From Sipunculus nudus (lineage: Eukaryota; Annelida; Sipuncula; Golfingiida; Sipunculidae), in assembly GCA_026874595.1 (NCBI GenBank), contig CM049321.1, positions 13,163,479 through 13,227,478 on the forward strand: a DNA stretch of 64,000 nucleotides. Direction: 5' to 3'. Positions within the stretch are counted from its first letter, which is position 1, and the number at the start of each line of letters is the position of its first letter. Made by a program: the position numbers and the translations under genes. The notes under the pieces were generated by a model. It was not told the origin of the DNA, did not search any database, and saw nothing but the letters and a program-made list of their open reading frames with translations. This document shows, piece by piece, positions 11,771 through 25,190 of the stretch.

Positions 11771-14610
11771 GTACCTGCTGAACCAGAAATATTTACTGGA
11801 TTTAATAATGCCAAATTTCAAGGAGAAAACTGCAAGTGGAACAGACCCAAGGGATAGATCTACTTCCCTGTTGGCAGGAAATCTATACAGTTCACACAGT
11901 ACCATTATCTTCTAACTCCTGACCATAAGACTATTTTTAACCAAGTGACACTGACCGTTGACATTCAATTGTGTTGAATCTACTGGATACAATTACTGTA
12001 AATTTAAATGGTTCATAATAATCAAAATTAATTTACCTTCATATAATAAAGTATCCACAAAATTCCATTTAAATTCCCTACCAGTTGAACCTGCTCTCAA
12101 ACACACAACATGTACCACTCAAGCGTCTGGTTCAATCAGTACAACTACAAGTGCCAAAATATTTCCCAAAAGATGACTGAGCCCTACAGATGACCCAGTT
12201 CTACGGAATCTTCTCCGTCAAACTTTTCTGGAAACACACACTACTTAACCGTCGTACCATCTGCCTCCAAGTAGCAGGGTTTTTCCCTGGCATCATCTGT
12301 GATGCGCAGGTCTGAGTAACTGTGTTTTTGGCAGGATCTTGTGACCTGACATTTCATTGTCCAATGTTAACTACGGTGTTGGCATTGTGTAAACAGCAAA
12401 TGCATAGTACATATGGCAGGACAAGTTTCTCATTATGTTGGATCACTAAATGACTGGATGACTATAATACAGAGCCCCTTAAGCTTAGGTTTCTTGTTCA
12501 TAATCATACCTATATCCAAATAGGCAATTCCCCTTAATATTGAGAGATACCAAAAACCCAACCCTTCTACCCAGTCTCCAAGAGAGGATTCCTGTAACAT
12601 ACCAATATTTTCTCCTTAAATACTGATAAACTGGCTTGACATAATGTGGAAAGAAATATATAGCTAAACCTATTTCAAACCTATTTGGACAGGTTAATTA
12701 AACATAAAGCTTATATCTTTATCATTAAATATAACCTGGAAAGAAGCCATGATGATTACGAGGATGGCATGTTCTGGAGGTCCTTTGTGCAGGCCAAAAC
12801 AGAGAGGCCCAAGAAAATAATACCTCATTCATTTACCTCGCTACCTTTATATATTATGGACCTGATGAAAGAAAGGCCGTACTTGTTGATAATGTGTCAT
12901 CTTCATGTGGCAAGGTGTCGCAATCTTAATGGATGTGATCACATGATCATAACGGCCATTTTCATATACCTTGTATTTTTTTGTAAGGTATTGGTTCAGT
13001 TAAGATTAATAGGGCCTATGATGGAACATATAGTCTTAACTGCCCAGCTTTCTATAACTTAAAATGTCTACTGGAACAATCATATTTAACCTTATCATAT
13101 TTAATCATCAATTTGTTTATAAAGTATGATAGGACTTTATAAGGTGTGTCAACAACTGTACACTTGTGTAGGCAGTATTTAAATTCTGTTGTTATGTGGG
13201 TGGAGTGTGATAAGTTATGGCTCGTTACAGGTAATGCTGCACCTGTCATTGATACATTCCACCTGTGTTTTGTTAATATTAGTTCGCCAGGTATGATGGC
13301 TCACTCCTCCCTACCACGTCTTGTGTGTCACAAGTCAGCGTCATGACGTGACACATAAACATTATGATAAATAGACCCGGGGGCATTACATCATACATAA
13401 ATGTTTGGATGAACATATTTATCTTTATAACATTTTATAACTATTCATTTGAAATACATTGTACTCCTCATTAGTGCACATGTATAGGGAATGCCTATAC
13501 AAAGAATTCATGACTAGTGTCTTTTTACCTTCATCAATATCCACATCAACCAGCATATTTATAACTAACTCCTAAAAGCCATAGTCCCAAATTTATCTGC
13601 CAGATGTCAGCCAGTGGCAATTCTTTTGAAACAGACTGAACAAAGACACAATATTCCTGCATGTACATCTGAACTGAGATAAATTTTACAGACTCTCAAC
13701 TAAATTTGTCTGGAAATGCAAGCAGTCCTTGGGCCATTCAAATTGTTTAAAAGCTTGTTGCTTGAGGTAGACTGCATGATATACTGTACTTGGGAAAATG
13801 ACTGACACACTGCATAAACTTTCATTTTATCAATTAATTATGATTCATTAAACAAAATCTGACAACATAACAAATGCAACAGATAAATATTTCAATTTAA
13901 TCATTAAAGCACTCATCTGTGCAGTGACCATAATTGTGCCTTTGCAAGCGCCTATTCATAGTACTGCTAGGCATATTTCCATTATGTTTATCAGAGAACT
14001 TACAAACTGTTTAAACAAGCACCTCGATAATATTCCTATGAAGTCCCCATGAACCAGACAATGTCCATATCAGAGAAGTGCTTTGTCAATAACTATTAGT
14101 CCCTAGTCTGCTGTGTTTGTATCAGGGATTCTTTTATCTAGTCAAGCGAGGCCTTCCGTATTTGACCCTAGTGTGGTGTACTATGATATTATCACATCAA
14201 CAGCCTACATGGGTAAGGGGTTGGCCATTTTTGACACTGACTGGTCTAATCTGTGATAGTGTAGCACTATCAGGACCTTGCCTCAATCAACAGGTGAGCC
14301 CAAATAACTCTTGAGCATACATTGGAATCCTGCTTTGGTCCACACATCATCTATTCAAATAACACAAAGGTCTGAAAACAAATAGAACTTTAGTATATAG
14401 TACAATAGTCTACAGTTCATTGTTTTAGAAAATCTAGAATAAACCACATCACAGTAATTACATATTTAATTTACACTTATGAATACAGTCCGCAAATCCT
14501 TGATGAACACACAGTAAATCCCATATATGCACTTAATATTAATAAAGACCATGAATCCTTGACAAACTTTATAAAATCTGAACAATGCAGAACTAATGTA
14601 CATGGTATTT
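11771..14610. other. Non-coding stretch, no gene seen
   Basis: The largest frame (12685-13062, + strand, 125 codons) begins at a TTG, has no ATG near its start, no recognisable domain and no coding-like base composition. I leave it unannotated. A CGTCATGACG palindrome with a CRE-like half site lies at 13339-13348. Confidence 0.5.
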
Positions 14611-14940
14611 AGGCAAAAAAAAAGAGGTATAGTTCTCAGGCACCGCAAGCATAAATTTTATACCCCCGCATCAAAAATTTTTATTTTGATTTTCAATAGA
14701 AACTTACCAATTTTGAGCTGCAGCTGCTCCGACATTTCTTTCAAGAAGATAAAATCATACAATATCCTTTGTTATGTAGTGCTTTTACTTGTTTAGCAAA
14801 ATAAATCTGCTATTATCATGCTTTTCCCTTATCATTTGACATTTTTATCGAAACATACCAAAAAAATAAAAAAAACACCCGCCACACTGATTTATGAAAA
14901 AGTGTGCCTGAGAACCAAACCTTTTTTTTTTATTTTGGCC
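14611..14940 (+). mobile_element. MITE, 'GGTATGGTTCTCAGGCA' family, copy B
   Basis: About 330 bp. The left end is AGGCAAAA, spacer, GAGGTATAGTTCTCAGGCA. The right end is the inverse (TGCCTGAGAACC, spacer, TTTTGGCC). TA flanks both ends. The interior, with TTTTGAGCTGCAGC and GTTATGTAGTGCTTTTACTTG words, aligns with copies A, C and D. Confidence 0.78.
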
Positions 14941-17270
14941 TAACAGCTAATTGATGAAAACAAATTTTCACAAAATATATTTGGTACTTATATATCCATA
15001 TGTATATGGAAATGATTAATAGTTCAAATTTTATCCAAAAGATGGCAGGGAAAGAGTATCAAGCAAGTCATCATCCTGCATAGGTGACATAAAGCTGGCA
15101 ATGTGCCAAGTAGTGATATTAAACTGATCTAAAGAAATCCACTGAAACAACAAATTGTTTAAATCTGTTCAGCGTGTGTATTAAGTCTTAATACTGGGAA
15201 GCAATAGCTGGTGGTAATACAGTGAACAGAACTGAAACATGAATAAAGTGAGTGTGCTATGCTAATATCACTGGGATCTGGGGTTGCTTGAATAAAATAC
15301 TACAAGGTCTGTGACTGGCCTCATACAAAAAGACTACCAACCAGCAGAGCCACCTGGTGGACAATGTCAGCATGAAAGCAAGTAAAATATGGGATTGTAA
15401 TCCTTCGATTTATAACAATTCAAACTTCGTCACTGCCCTGTTTATGTAAACAAACAATACCATAAAAAAACTTGACAATACCAGGATTTTTTATTATTAT
15501 AAAATACTCTGAATCTATAAAATCCTAAAGTTGTTATTTTCCACTGCTGCATAAATTTTTATACCCTAAAACAGATGAAGATATTACGATTGCCCTGGGA
15601 CTATGGCTGCGACCACTCAGAAGGGGTCAGCTAAGCTGCTCTGTACATCGTATAAAATGGTTTATATCTGACCAAATTAATGGTATAAGCCTTACTATGT
15701 ATTGTATTGTACAAGTGAGACCGGTAAAACCATTCATTGTTTACACATTTTCTTCTTATATCTCCGCAAAAAGTTAACCACTGACAAATTATATCTATTG
15801 ATGGGCTTGACCTTAAGTTTCCGTGATTATGCCTGAATAGCATTGACTAATTTAAACCTGGTAATATGCAGACTAATCACGCAACCTTAAAAAGGCAGGT
15901 CCGTGGACCATGACCATAATGATGGCCAGGTATGGCACAATAAACTAATTGTGGTTTATATACCAAACTACTGAACTTCATTTAGAATCAACAGTGATAA
16001 GCTGACAAAACATGCATACATGTATGTGTGCTCTGTCAATTTACTTCTAATTAAGGATAAAGAATATAATGAAGGGAGAACATCTAGAGAAAATCGGGCT
16101 AGAAACTATCAAGAGTGATAACTGAAACTGCAGTATTCATTATAACCTGACATAAAACATGTATAATGTATAGGGGCATATTTGAAGTCTTATATTCATG
16201 TAGGCAAGTTTTTATGTCTGTGCATTCTGAGAAATGGAAAGTTCCTAAGCAGATGAGGGTGTCTCTCTAGTGAACATTGAATTGTGTGCGAGATTGCACT
16301 TTGCCCGTGGCAGACCTAATTGACAAGATGCCAACATAGTAAAACAACCAACCAACCTGTCTGCAAAAATAACTGGTTATCATCCTGAGGCACGACTGAT
16401 CAATCAATACAGACAGGGGTCACAGTAGTTCATTAGCTGGACCACTTCCAGGGGGCATTATTACTGGTGTGCAGGGCTCAGGTAAAGCATGCTTCCACAT
16501 GCCCAAGGAAAGCAACAACTGGATCTTATATCACCATAGTCACCAGTGGTGTATGCTCATTTACACAATATAATCCCAATTATTTACCATGTGCATGCTG
16601 TTTATGCCAATGACACCAAATGACAAGCTCTTGTACTTGGTATATAGGCCTACATATTGGCTAATTTATCCAATGATTCTATAACCTACATACAACATAC
16701 AGTATGATGATACTATCAGGCATGAATTGATCAGTGAAACACTTCACAAAAGTTCGCATTTTAAAATAGTATGGAAACAATTTCCTCACCCCCCCCAAAA
16801 AAATGGGATATGTCCAAAACTTTGAAATCATTAAAGGCACTGCAAGAGCTATCTTTGGATTTTTTTTATCAACCAACCATTATAATCTGAAACAGCCAAT
16901 CACTAGCACACATGTTTTAACTAGTTGTGCAAAGTGGTACAAGTACAACAAGGATAGATCTAGTGGGCCTGCCTCATAAAACAAGATGCTGGACCTATAG
17001 ACAGGGCTGTTTCAGATGCAAATATAATATTCTCCAATATTCCTGATATTTATGATTTGTTTTCTGTTCCATTCATGAACAAGGAAAATCACAGGCTTGC
17101 AACCGACCAATAAAATGCCTTATGTTAAGTGGCCTCTATTATTACTATGACTTAAGAATCACACAGTCCATATCATATCACAAGATAACGGATCATCATT
17201 CATTGGTACAGGTTTGTTATCAAGTGAGGCAAAATTTCTACTGCTGTATCTGCAAGTAAAATATGTACCT
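14941..17270. other. Non-coding stretch, no gene seen
   Basis: Short frames only (15631-15843, 16679-16876). A short C-run followed by A7 lies near 16792-16803. Confidence 0.5.
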
Positions 17271-17609
17271 AGGCCAAAAAAAATTAAAGGTATGGTTCTC
17301 AGGCACCGCCCGCATCAATTTTAACCCCCCGCATAAAAAATTTTATATCAATTTTTAACAGAAACTTACCGATTTTGAGCTCCAGCCGCTCGGATATTTC
17401 TTTCAAGTAGATAAAATCACACAATTTCCTTGGTTATGTAGTGCCTTTGCTTGTTTAGCAAAATAAATCTGTTATTATCATGTCTTTCCCTTATCATTTG
17501 ACATTTTTATTGAAACATACTAAAAAAATAAAAATAAAAAAAGCACCCGCCCGCGTTGATTTCTGTAAAAAAGTGCCTGGGAACCATTCCTTTTTTTTTA
17601 TTTTGGCCC
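17271..17609 (+). mobile_element. MITE, 'GGTATGGTTCTCAGGCA' family, copy C
   Basis: About 339 bp, with AGGCCAAAA, spacer, AAAGGTATGGTTCTCAGGCA on the left and TGCCTGGGAACCATTCC, spacer, TTTTGGCC on the right. CTA occurs on both sides, compatible with a TA or CTA target duplication. It has the same orientation as copy B. Confidence 0.8.
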
Positions 17610-20164
17610 TACAGGTACATCTTAACAATCAGCTTGTGATATTAGCTCTAAATCTCTATTTGCACTCAGACCAGGAATGCAATTGAAAAATTTAAGTTTC
17701 CAACAACTTTATATTGTAACACCTGATTTTCAAATATTTCAAGAATGAAAGCGTATATTCTAAAATTCCAAGATACTTTCCAGGTTTTCAAAAATGTTAT
17801 AAAGCACTTGCCCAGTCAGATGAGTTATATCTAGCTTTTACCTGCTCAATCTAATTTCTCCAATAAAGCAAATTGCTAACTGAAAATAAGTTGAGACTGC
17901 GGCCTTTGGGTACAGAATTATGTTAAATCAACTTGGTCTAATCCTGCAAGCAGATAGATTTTTTTGGTTGCCCTAACACAACATTCTGGGATGTTTACTT
18001 GCCCCAGGCAAGCAGTTCACCATTAATGTTGAGCCCTGTCCACAGATAGCAAAGGCACACAGACAAACCAGTTGTTAACAGTATTTCAACCCCTATTTCA
18101 GCATGCCAAGTACAGGATGACAAACCAGCAGAGCTAATGAGTCCTCTAATGAGTGTTGGTGCTGTTTCAGAACCAATGTTCAGAGATCATTAGGGACTAA
18201 CAGCATAAAATAAACCAGGATATAATGATATACCCCTGACCCAGACAATACCAATCTGGACATCTGGCTAATAAAGGCAAATAACTATTAAAATTTTTAT
18301 CACTGATTAGATAAGCAGGTGCTCATGATCAGTGTGTCTGACATTAGTAATAATTATCCTGAGAAATTTATATGCTTGATCGTTATTCATTCATTATGGC
18401 ACACAGGTAGCCATCACTATAAATAGCTGTTACTTTAAATAGAATTACTGAACTATTATATAATTCAGATGTAGTCAATGCAAGCTACCACACAGTTTAT
18501 ATCATCACTGTACTTTTGCTGTACTGTGCATGTTGTGACCCTTAGAGTACTTTTGAATGGACATGGAACAGTGTTAAAGTGCTTTCTGTGTGAAGAATGT
18601 ATATTACTCCCTTGGCTCATGTTCACAAACTGTACAACAGAAACACTGGAGAATTGTTTAACTTCATACAATAAAATTATGAATTATTATTTCAGATACA
18701 CACAAACAAGAAACTAGATTTTAAGATACCAAAATGTTTACAAATGCTTGTCTCTGAGAGACACCAGCATGTCATATAAACTACTGTAATGGTGTTCTTT
18801 AAAGCAGCAGCCCATTACAGCCAACTCTTGGTCCCATGATACTATGTGAACATTAAACACTTCTGCCACTGTGGTATATCATAGGGCTGCAACTTACATC
18901 CAAACACACAAGAATCTGCTATCTACATAAAAAACTTCAGCAATACAGACGGTCTACAAATTTCATGAGAAACCTTATTTTAGCTTTAGACAGACATAGA
19001 ATTAATATAGGTAAGAATGAATAAAACAATCCCTTACATAATTGGACTGAACTTAATGTAATTAATATTTTGTTTCAAGTAATTTGTAGTGTACCTACCA
19101 GTACCGTGTGAAAGCCAGTCCAAAAGTTCATTTATTGCACATGAAACATTGGTACTGAACCAAATTTAACCAGATTATTATGTTTTCACATTAATTAACA
19201 TGCAGAAGGGTCATTTGGTAGTTTCTGGCTATGTATTACGTATGAGGCAAGGTGTGCAAACTGATTTGAACATTAAAATGCTGTTTGGTGAATCAATTCT
19301 TCTCACAAGTTGCTTGGCGATGCACAGCCATAGTGTATAATATCAACTGATCAATACATCTTAAAGGACAAAATAAGACATACCAGACAATAATTAATAC
19401 ACAAGGAAGCTTCAACCAGTAAAAAATAAAGGAGGAACAGAAAATGAAAATCAAGTGAAATTTATGCCACCTGTATTGACAGTACTGTTAGAGGAAGTCT
19501 TCTGTAGATGATGATCGGACCTGCATTATTGTCTGACTTGACAAGATCTGCTACGTAAAGAATACAAGGCCTACAGCTGCAAAATTATATTATTTCAGAG
19601 ACTCCTTATCTTACCTTTTCCCCCTCATTACATGATATTTTCAAACTGTACTCTATGTTTAACATAAAGTTGTGTTTCCATTCATCCGTAAATCTCAAAC
19701 GTCTCGTATGCAAAAAAATTGTACGTACTTATATGGAAACAGTTTTTGCGGACTGCACGTTATGGAACGTACATACGTCTTTTGTGTATACGTTTTTTGT
19801 GGATACATGGAAACACAGCTTAATATAGTAATCAAAAGTGATACTGACTTATGTCATACAGCTTCTCAGACTCTTCATTGCCCACCCATGAAATGCCTGC
19901 TTTTGGCCTACAACTGTCAGGTGACTCAATTGCAATACACAGTGTGTCCTAAGGGGGGTTAATATCCCATATTTTCCCCATCATCCATGTTAAGGGGCCA
20001 TTGCAGTGCCATCTACCAGGAACTACATGAAGTGTCAGAACTCCAAAATGCTAATATCTTTAACACATACCATCTTAATGATTTAATTGACATTGTCTGC
20101 AGATTTTCGTTTAACCAGGTGCAGGGTTTGTTTTGGTCATACTGTGGAAGCCTGGAAGGTCCTT
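17610..20164. other. Non-coding stretch, no gene seen
   Basis: The 96-codon frame at 19672-19962 starts at a TTG and matches nothing I recognise. The bases from about 19980 lead into the tandem repeat that follows and may be the start of that element. Confidence 0.5.
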
Positions 20165-20650
20165 CACAAGAGCAACGCAAATGAGCATAAAATGCCCTTG
20201 GTGTTTCTGGTGACCTCTGACCTCATTAAATATGCATGAATTTTAATGAAAAGGTAATTCATGTGAGGAACTTGGTAAATATTTATAATGAGTTTCATGA
20301 AAGTCCATAGGATTTTTTGGTAAGTCACCAAAACACCACTAAGTACCGTGACCTCTGACATTAATGAGTATGCATGATTTTGCTGGAAATCGAACCTAGG
20401 CTCGATATTTATTAATATTTTTGACGAGTTTCATCAAAATCCTGAATATTCTTTGTAAGTTACCACAGTGACACCACAAAGTAGCCTAGTGACCTGTGAC
20501 CTTATTGAATATGCATGATTATTGCCCATAATCAAACTCAGGCAAGACAATCTGTTGGTAAGTACTTATGGTGTTTTTCATGAAAATCCATCACAGCCCC
20601 GGCAATTTATCAAGGAGACCCTCAAAGTTAATGAACACAGACAGACAGTG
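20165..20650 (+). repeat. Degenerate ~140-bp tandem repeat, three units
   Basis: TGACCTCTGAC...ATGCATGA blocks begin at 20211, 20349 and 20490, a period of 138-141 bp. Each is followed by a GTTTCATnAAAnTCC block and TTGGTAAGTnAC. The array ends with ACACAGACAGACAGTGTG, a palindromic tail resembling those closing other arrays here. Confidence 0.75.
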
Positions 20651-21525
20651 TGTCTAAAAATATTCATGTATCAGCAGATCATGAGCTCACTAAGTGTCTC
20701 AATACAGATTACTGTCTTCTAATCTCCCGTCCACTTCCATATCCTTGTGCACAGGAACAGGACTTAAACTTGTGAACTAATTGTTTTATTTCTAAGTTCA
20801 GCATGTTTTGAAAAATAACTGATTCAATTTGCTACCTCAATAACTTGTCTAGGATATAGATCTAAAGATATATTGTAAGAACAGCTTATCCAATGCTTGT
20901 AAATTAATCATTAAACCAGGAATAACACAGAAACACAGTTTCATGATAAAACAAGGAAAATCTTATAAATTTCTTATTAAAAATAATTAAATTTACATAA
21001 AAAATTCAACTGTGAACTGCATGGAAGTCACTCAAGCTACTCTGAACATGATCACTTTTAAAAATTAAAATTTTTACTGCCAGACATTGTCATTCATACA
21101 ATGATATTGTGGTCGTCTTTTTGTTTGTAAAAAATCTTGATTTTTCAAGAAAGGAGAATTATCGCGATATTGAAACCGCCGTGAATAAGAGATCCCAACG
21201 TGGAAGGTAAGTTGAAAAGTAAAATATTGATATATAATATCAATATTAATAGATCATGTACGCTCAAAGACTGATTTTATAAATTATGTCCGATCTTTCG
21301 AATTATTTGTGCACAGTTAATGAAATTATTTCAATCTGTTCGTTTTTCCCTTGAATCTCCATTCAATTAATGAAATTTTTGCGAGTATATTATATTTGAT
21401 ATAATTATTTCATATGATAATGGTATATTCCATACATATTGGTTTTAATATGGTGATATTGTGAAAATGTAACCCTCGCAAAACACTGTAAGGTCAGAAA
21501 TCGCAAAATTTTATCCTCTGCGAAC
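20651..21525. other. Non-coding stretch with one strong splice-donor-like site
   Basis: No gene recognised. A consensus donor, AAG|GTAAGT, occurs on the + strand near 21206 after a short CpG-containing segment. No open, recognisable exon precedes it. Confidence 0.45.
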
Positions 21526-21650
21526 AGGGTTGGGTTTTAGGCTGCCCAAAACCTGTTTTCGGCACAGAGCCTAAAACCTGCCTTTAACTGCCTAAAATAG
21601 GTTATAACCTGCCTAAAACTGCCTTTAACTGCCTAAAACCTTACTTACCC
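21526..21650 (+). repeat. CCTAAAACCTGCC short-repeat block
   Basis: GCCTAAAACCTGCC and CCTTTAACTG words recur about seven times. A related block in opposite orientation lies at 26425-26540, and both have a CAGGGTT word at one edge. Confidence 0.7.
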
Positions 21651-21964
21651 TCAATTATGACTTGCAGTTTAACTATGTTTTATTGTTAAACAGCTAAATG
21701 CATTAAAAAATATGCTCAACACTTTATTATGAGGAACACTTTATTAAATTTAAACAAATAAACCATGATTAAAAAAAGCAAACAAGTGACCCATGGGTCA
21801 TGACGCTCAGCTGACTGGGAAGAGATTCGCAAAAGGAAATTTTATCATCAGAATGGTAGTATATACCCATTCAACTGAAGCATCAAACAGATTAACCAAC
21901 AGGCCAAGATTAAGTCTGTATTTATATATCTCAAAAATAGAGAAAAATGTGTAAACTTTTAAAA

Positions 21965-23129
21965 CTAGAATACGGGTAACCGACAAGTGACTACATGTAT
22001 CTGCCGGATAGTGAGGCATGGATTGAGTGGCAAGGGGAAATAGAGTGAGGTATGTTGCATATTAGCATGGATGTCTGCAGCCTAAATGTGTATGTAGGTT
22101 GTGCCACCTACCACAAATCCAGAAAGCTGTCCAAGTTGTATACACCTGCAAAATTTTAGGCAGAAAAGTCAAACCACTACATGTATATGAGCAATTTTTG
22201 CCCATGGCAGACAAACAGACAAACACTGTGCAAAAATCTTTGCAGGTAACCCCTCCAGTTTTGTGTATGATAAAGACCTATGTGAGATCTAAACACATGC
22301 ACAATTTTGGCCCAATCGGTCAAATGGTTCCTGAGATATGAGCTTGGATGTGTCCAGCGTTAACTAGAATGTAGGTGGCGCCACCTGTCATAAAATCAAG
22401 AAAGCTGTCCACGATGTATAAACCTGCAAAATTTTAGGCAGTTATGTCGAACCACTACAGAGAAATGAGTAATTTTAGGCCACGGCAGACTAACAGACAG
22501 ACGCTGTGCAAACATTGTTACAGGTGGCGCTACCATTTTTTGTGTATGTTATAGAGCTATCAAAGGGCTACATTTGTATAAATTTTATTTCCTGATCGGT
22601 CAAACGGTTCCCGAGATATAAGCTTGGATGTCATCAGCGTGAACGTGGACGTAGGTGGCGCCACCTGTCATAAAATCAAGAAAGCTATCCTGGATGTATA
22701 CACATGACGAATTTCAGGTGAATTAGTCAATTCACTGCAGAGATATGAGTGATTTTAACCCAAGGCTGATGAACAGATGGACACTGTGCAAACATGGTTA
22801 CAGGTGGCGCCACCATTTTTTGTGTATGTTATAAAGCAATCCAAGGGCTACATTTGTATCAATTTTATTTCCTGATCGATCAAATGGTTCCCGAGATATG
22901 AGGGTTTATGAGTGGAAACAGACCCACAAATGGACACTGGATAGAGAGGAAAGGTCAGAGGTCAATGCAAATTGGTTAGGCACCAGTTCACATGTGACCC
23001 GATAATATGTGTAAGTTTGGGAAAAATCGGTCCATTAGTCTCCGAGGAGCTCTCTGGAAACGAACGCCGCCGCCGCGGCGGAGGAACTCGGTCAAAAACA
23101 TAGTATCGGCAAAACTTCGTTTAGGCGGA
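21965..23129 (-). mobile_element. Helitron/HINE-like element, apparently complete (copy 2, nested)
   Basis: Read on the - strand, it begins TCCGCCTAAACG next to A (23129 side) and ends CTAG followed by T (21965 side), after a decayed hairpin. Helitrons start with TC, end with CTRR and insert between A and T. GGTGGCGCCACC-centred monomers lie at 22096, 22243, 22374, 22523, 22654 and 22803, again alternating about 131 and 149 bp. TTTAGGCGGATACAA at the 5' edge (23120-23134) is the inverse of the sequence next to the 3' hairpin. That gives subterminal inverted repeats as in HINEs. Length is about 1,165 bp, with no protein. Confidence 0.62.
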
Positions 23130-23135
23130 TACAAA

Positions 23136-25102
23136 AATACGGGTGGCTCCACCAGTCTGCAGAAACTAATAAAAACACTTAATGGTCAATATCCATGCAA
23201 AAAATCATGGTGATCTCTGCATTAGTTGTTCAGATACTTCAGTTTTTGTATCAAATTGTCCATTATTCTGAGGGATACTTCGGAGTCCTATAGCTTGAAG
23301 GATATGGGTAACAGAGACCTAATTTCAAGTTTCCACAGGCACCTTTCATGGGCCTCCTTGCATGACAAGAATGAAGATTCTAGGTCCAGTTGTTGCGATT
23401 TGTATCCTGTTGACAGATAACCACATCTTTAAAGGTCTCAAAAAAAAGAAAAAAATTCGTAAAAATTTGAAAAAAAATAGAGGTGGCACACCCAGTCTGC
23501 AGAAACTGATGGAACAGCTCATGATCAATATGTATGCCGAAAATCATGACCATCAGTGTTGTAGTTATTGAAATACTGCAGTTTTTGTATCAAATTTTAC
23601 ATTATTCTGGGGGGGGGGTATTTTGGACCCATACAGCTTAAAGAATATGGGTAACAGAGACCTAATTTCAAGTTTCCATGGAGACTTTTCATGGGTCTCC
23701 CTGTGTGTCAAGAATGAAGATTCTTGGTCCAGTTTTTATGATTTGTGCCCTGTTAACAGATGTTCATATCTTTAAAGGTCTCAAAAATACAGAAAAATTT
23801 CGTAAAAAAAAACGAACAAATACAGGTGGTGGCACCAGTCTGCAGAAACTTATGAAACACTCCATGATCAATATCCATGCAAACAATTATGGTTATCTCT
23901 GCAGTAGTTGTTCAGATACTTCAGCTTTTGTATCAAATTTTCCATTATTCTGAGCTGTACTTTGGAGTGCCATAGCTCAAAGGATATGGGTAACAGAGAC
24001 CAAATTTCAGGTTTCCATGGAGACTTATCATGGGTCTCCCTGTGTGTCAAGAACGAAGATTCTAGGTCCAGTCGTTACGATTTGTACCCTGTTGACAGAT
24101 AACTACATCCTTAAAGGTCTCAAAAATGGAGAAAACAATTCGGGAACATTGAAAAATACAGGTGGCGCCACCAGTTTGCACAAACTGATGAAACATCTCA
24201 TGATCAATATGTATGTCGAAAATCATGACCATCAGTGATGTAGTTAATGAGATATTAAAGTTTTTGTATGAAATTTTTGACTATTCTGGGGGGTAATTTT
24301 GGGCCCCATAGCTCGAAGGATATGGGTAACAGAGACCTAATTTCTGGTTTCCATGGAGACTTTTCATAGGTCTCTCAGTGTGTCGAAAATGAAGATTCTA
24401 GGTCCAGTCGTTACAATTTGTGCCACGCTAACAGATGACAGCATCCTCAAAGGTCTCAAAAATAGAGGAAAAAATCGTAAAAAATCAAACAGTACAGGTG
24501 GCGCCACCAGTCTGCAGGAACTGATCGAACATCTCATGATCAATATGTATGCCAAAAATGAAGACCATCAGTGATGTAGTTATTGAGATATTGAAGTTTT
24601 TGTATGAAATTTTTTACTATTCTGGGGGGTACTTTGGGGCCCCATAGCTCAAAGGATATGGGTAACAGAGACCTAATTTCTGGTTTCCAAAGAGATTTTT
24701 CATGGACCTCTCAGTGTGTCAAGAATTAAGATTCTAAGTCCAGTCTTTATGATTTGTGCCTTGTTAACAGATGTTCACATTTTTAAAGGTCTCAAAAATA
24801 GAGAAAAAAATTTGTAAAAAATCGAAAAATACAGGTGGCGCCACCAGTCTGCAGGAAGTGATGTAACATCTCATGATCAATATGTATGCCAAAAATCATG
24901 ACCATCAGTCAAGTAGTTAATGAGATATTGAAGTTTTTGTATGAAATTTTTGCCTTTTCTGGGGGGTACTTTGGGGCCACATAGCTCGAAGGATATGGGT
25001 AACAGAGACCTAATTTCTGGTTTCCAAGGAGATTTTTTATGGACCTCTCAGAATCCCAAGTTACAAGGTTCTAGGTCCAGCGGTTACGATTTGTGCCTGG
25101 TT
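23136..25102 (+). repeat. ~338-bp satellite array, about six units
   Basis: CAGTCTGCAGnAACTGAT marks begin at 23153, 23493, 23836, 24172, 24508 and 24845 (periods 340, 343, 336, 336, 337). Each unit carries GATATGGGTAACAGAGACC, TCTAGGTCCAG and ends near ACAGGTGGCGCCACCAG. About a dozen short frames on both strands with recurring peptides (such as LQKLM, DMGNRDLIS) come from the repeat. They are not genes. Confidence 0.85.
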
Positions 25103-25146
25103 AACGGACGGACAGACGGACAGACAGACAGACGGACAGACGGACA
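25103..25146 (+). repeat. (GACGGACA)n short repeat at array end
   Basis: GACGGACAGACGGACA units close the satellite array just before the terminal hairpin. Similar ACGGAC/ACAGAC tracts precede the hairpins at 36.4 and 49.3 kb. Confidence 0.85.
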
Positions 25147-25161
25147 AAGAGTGATCGCTAT

Positions 25162-25190
25162 AGCTCAGATGACTTTCAGTCAGATGAGCT
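25162..25190 (+). other. Terminal hairpin of family II element
   Basis: AGCTCA-GA-TGACT-TTC-AGTCA-GA-TGAGCT pairs with itself and is followed by AAAAATG. Related hairpins lie at 29555-29583, 36382-36410 and 49300-49328. Confidence 0.75.

Larger units (their letters stand above)
21784..25190 (+). mobile_element. Composite satellite-bearing element (family II) with nested insertion
   Basis: The left end is CCCATGGGTCATGACGCTCAGCTGA (21790-21814), which matches the inverted end of the copy at 36382-37616. The right end is the hairpin at 25162-25190. Short inverted termini (AACGCTCAGCTGAC-like against GTCAGCTGAGCTAA-like) can be seen when copies are compared. The body is a 338-bp satellite array. 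A Helitron/HINE-like element (21965-23129, opposite strand) sits inside the left part. No transposase is present. Bivalve elements with tandem cores and short terminal repeats have this general layout; placing this one in that group is inference. Confidence 0.55.

Noticed and set aside
12685-13062. 125-codon + strand frame
   Set aside because: It starts at TTG, has no recognisable domain, no codon bias distinct from its AT-rich surroundings, and no splice context.
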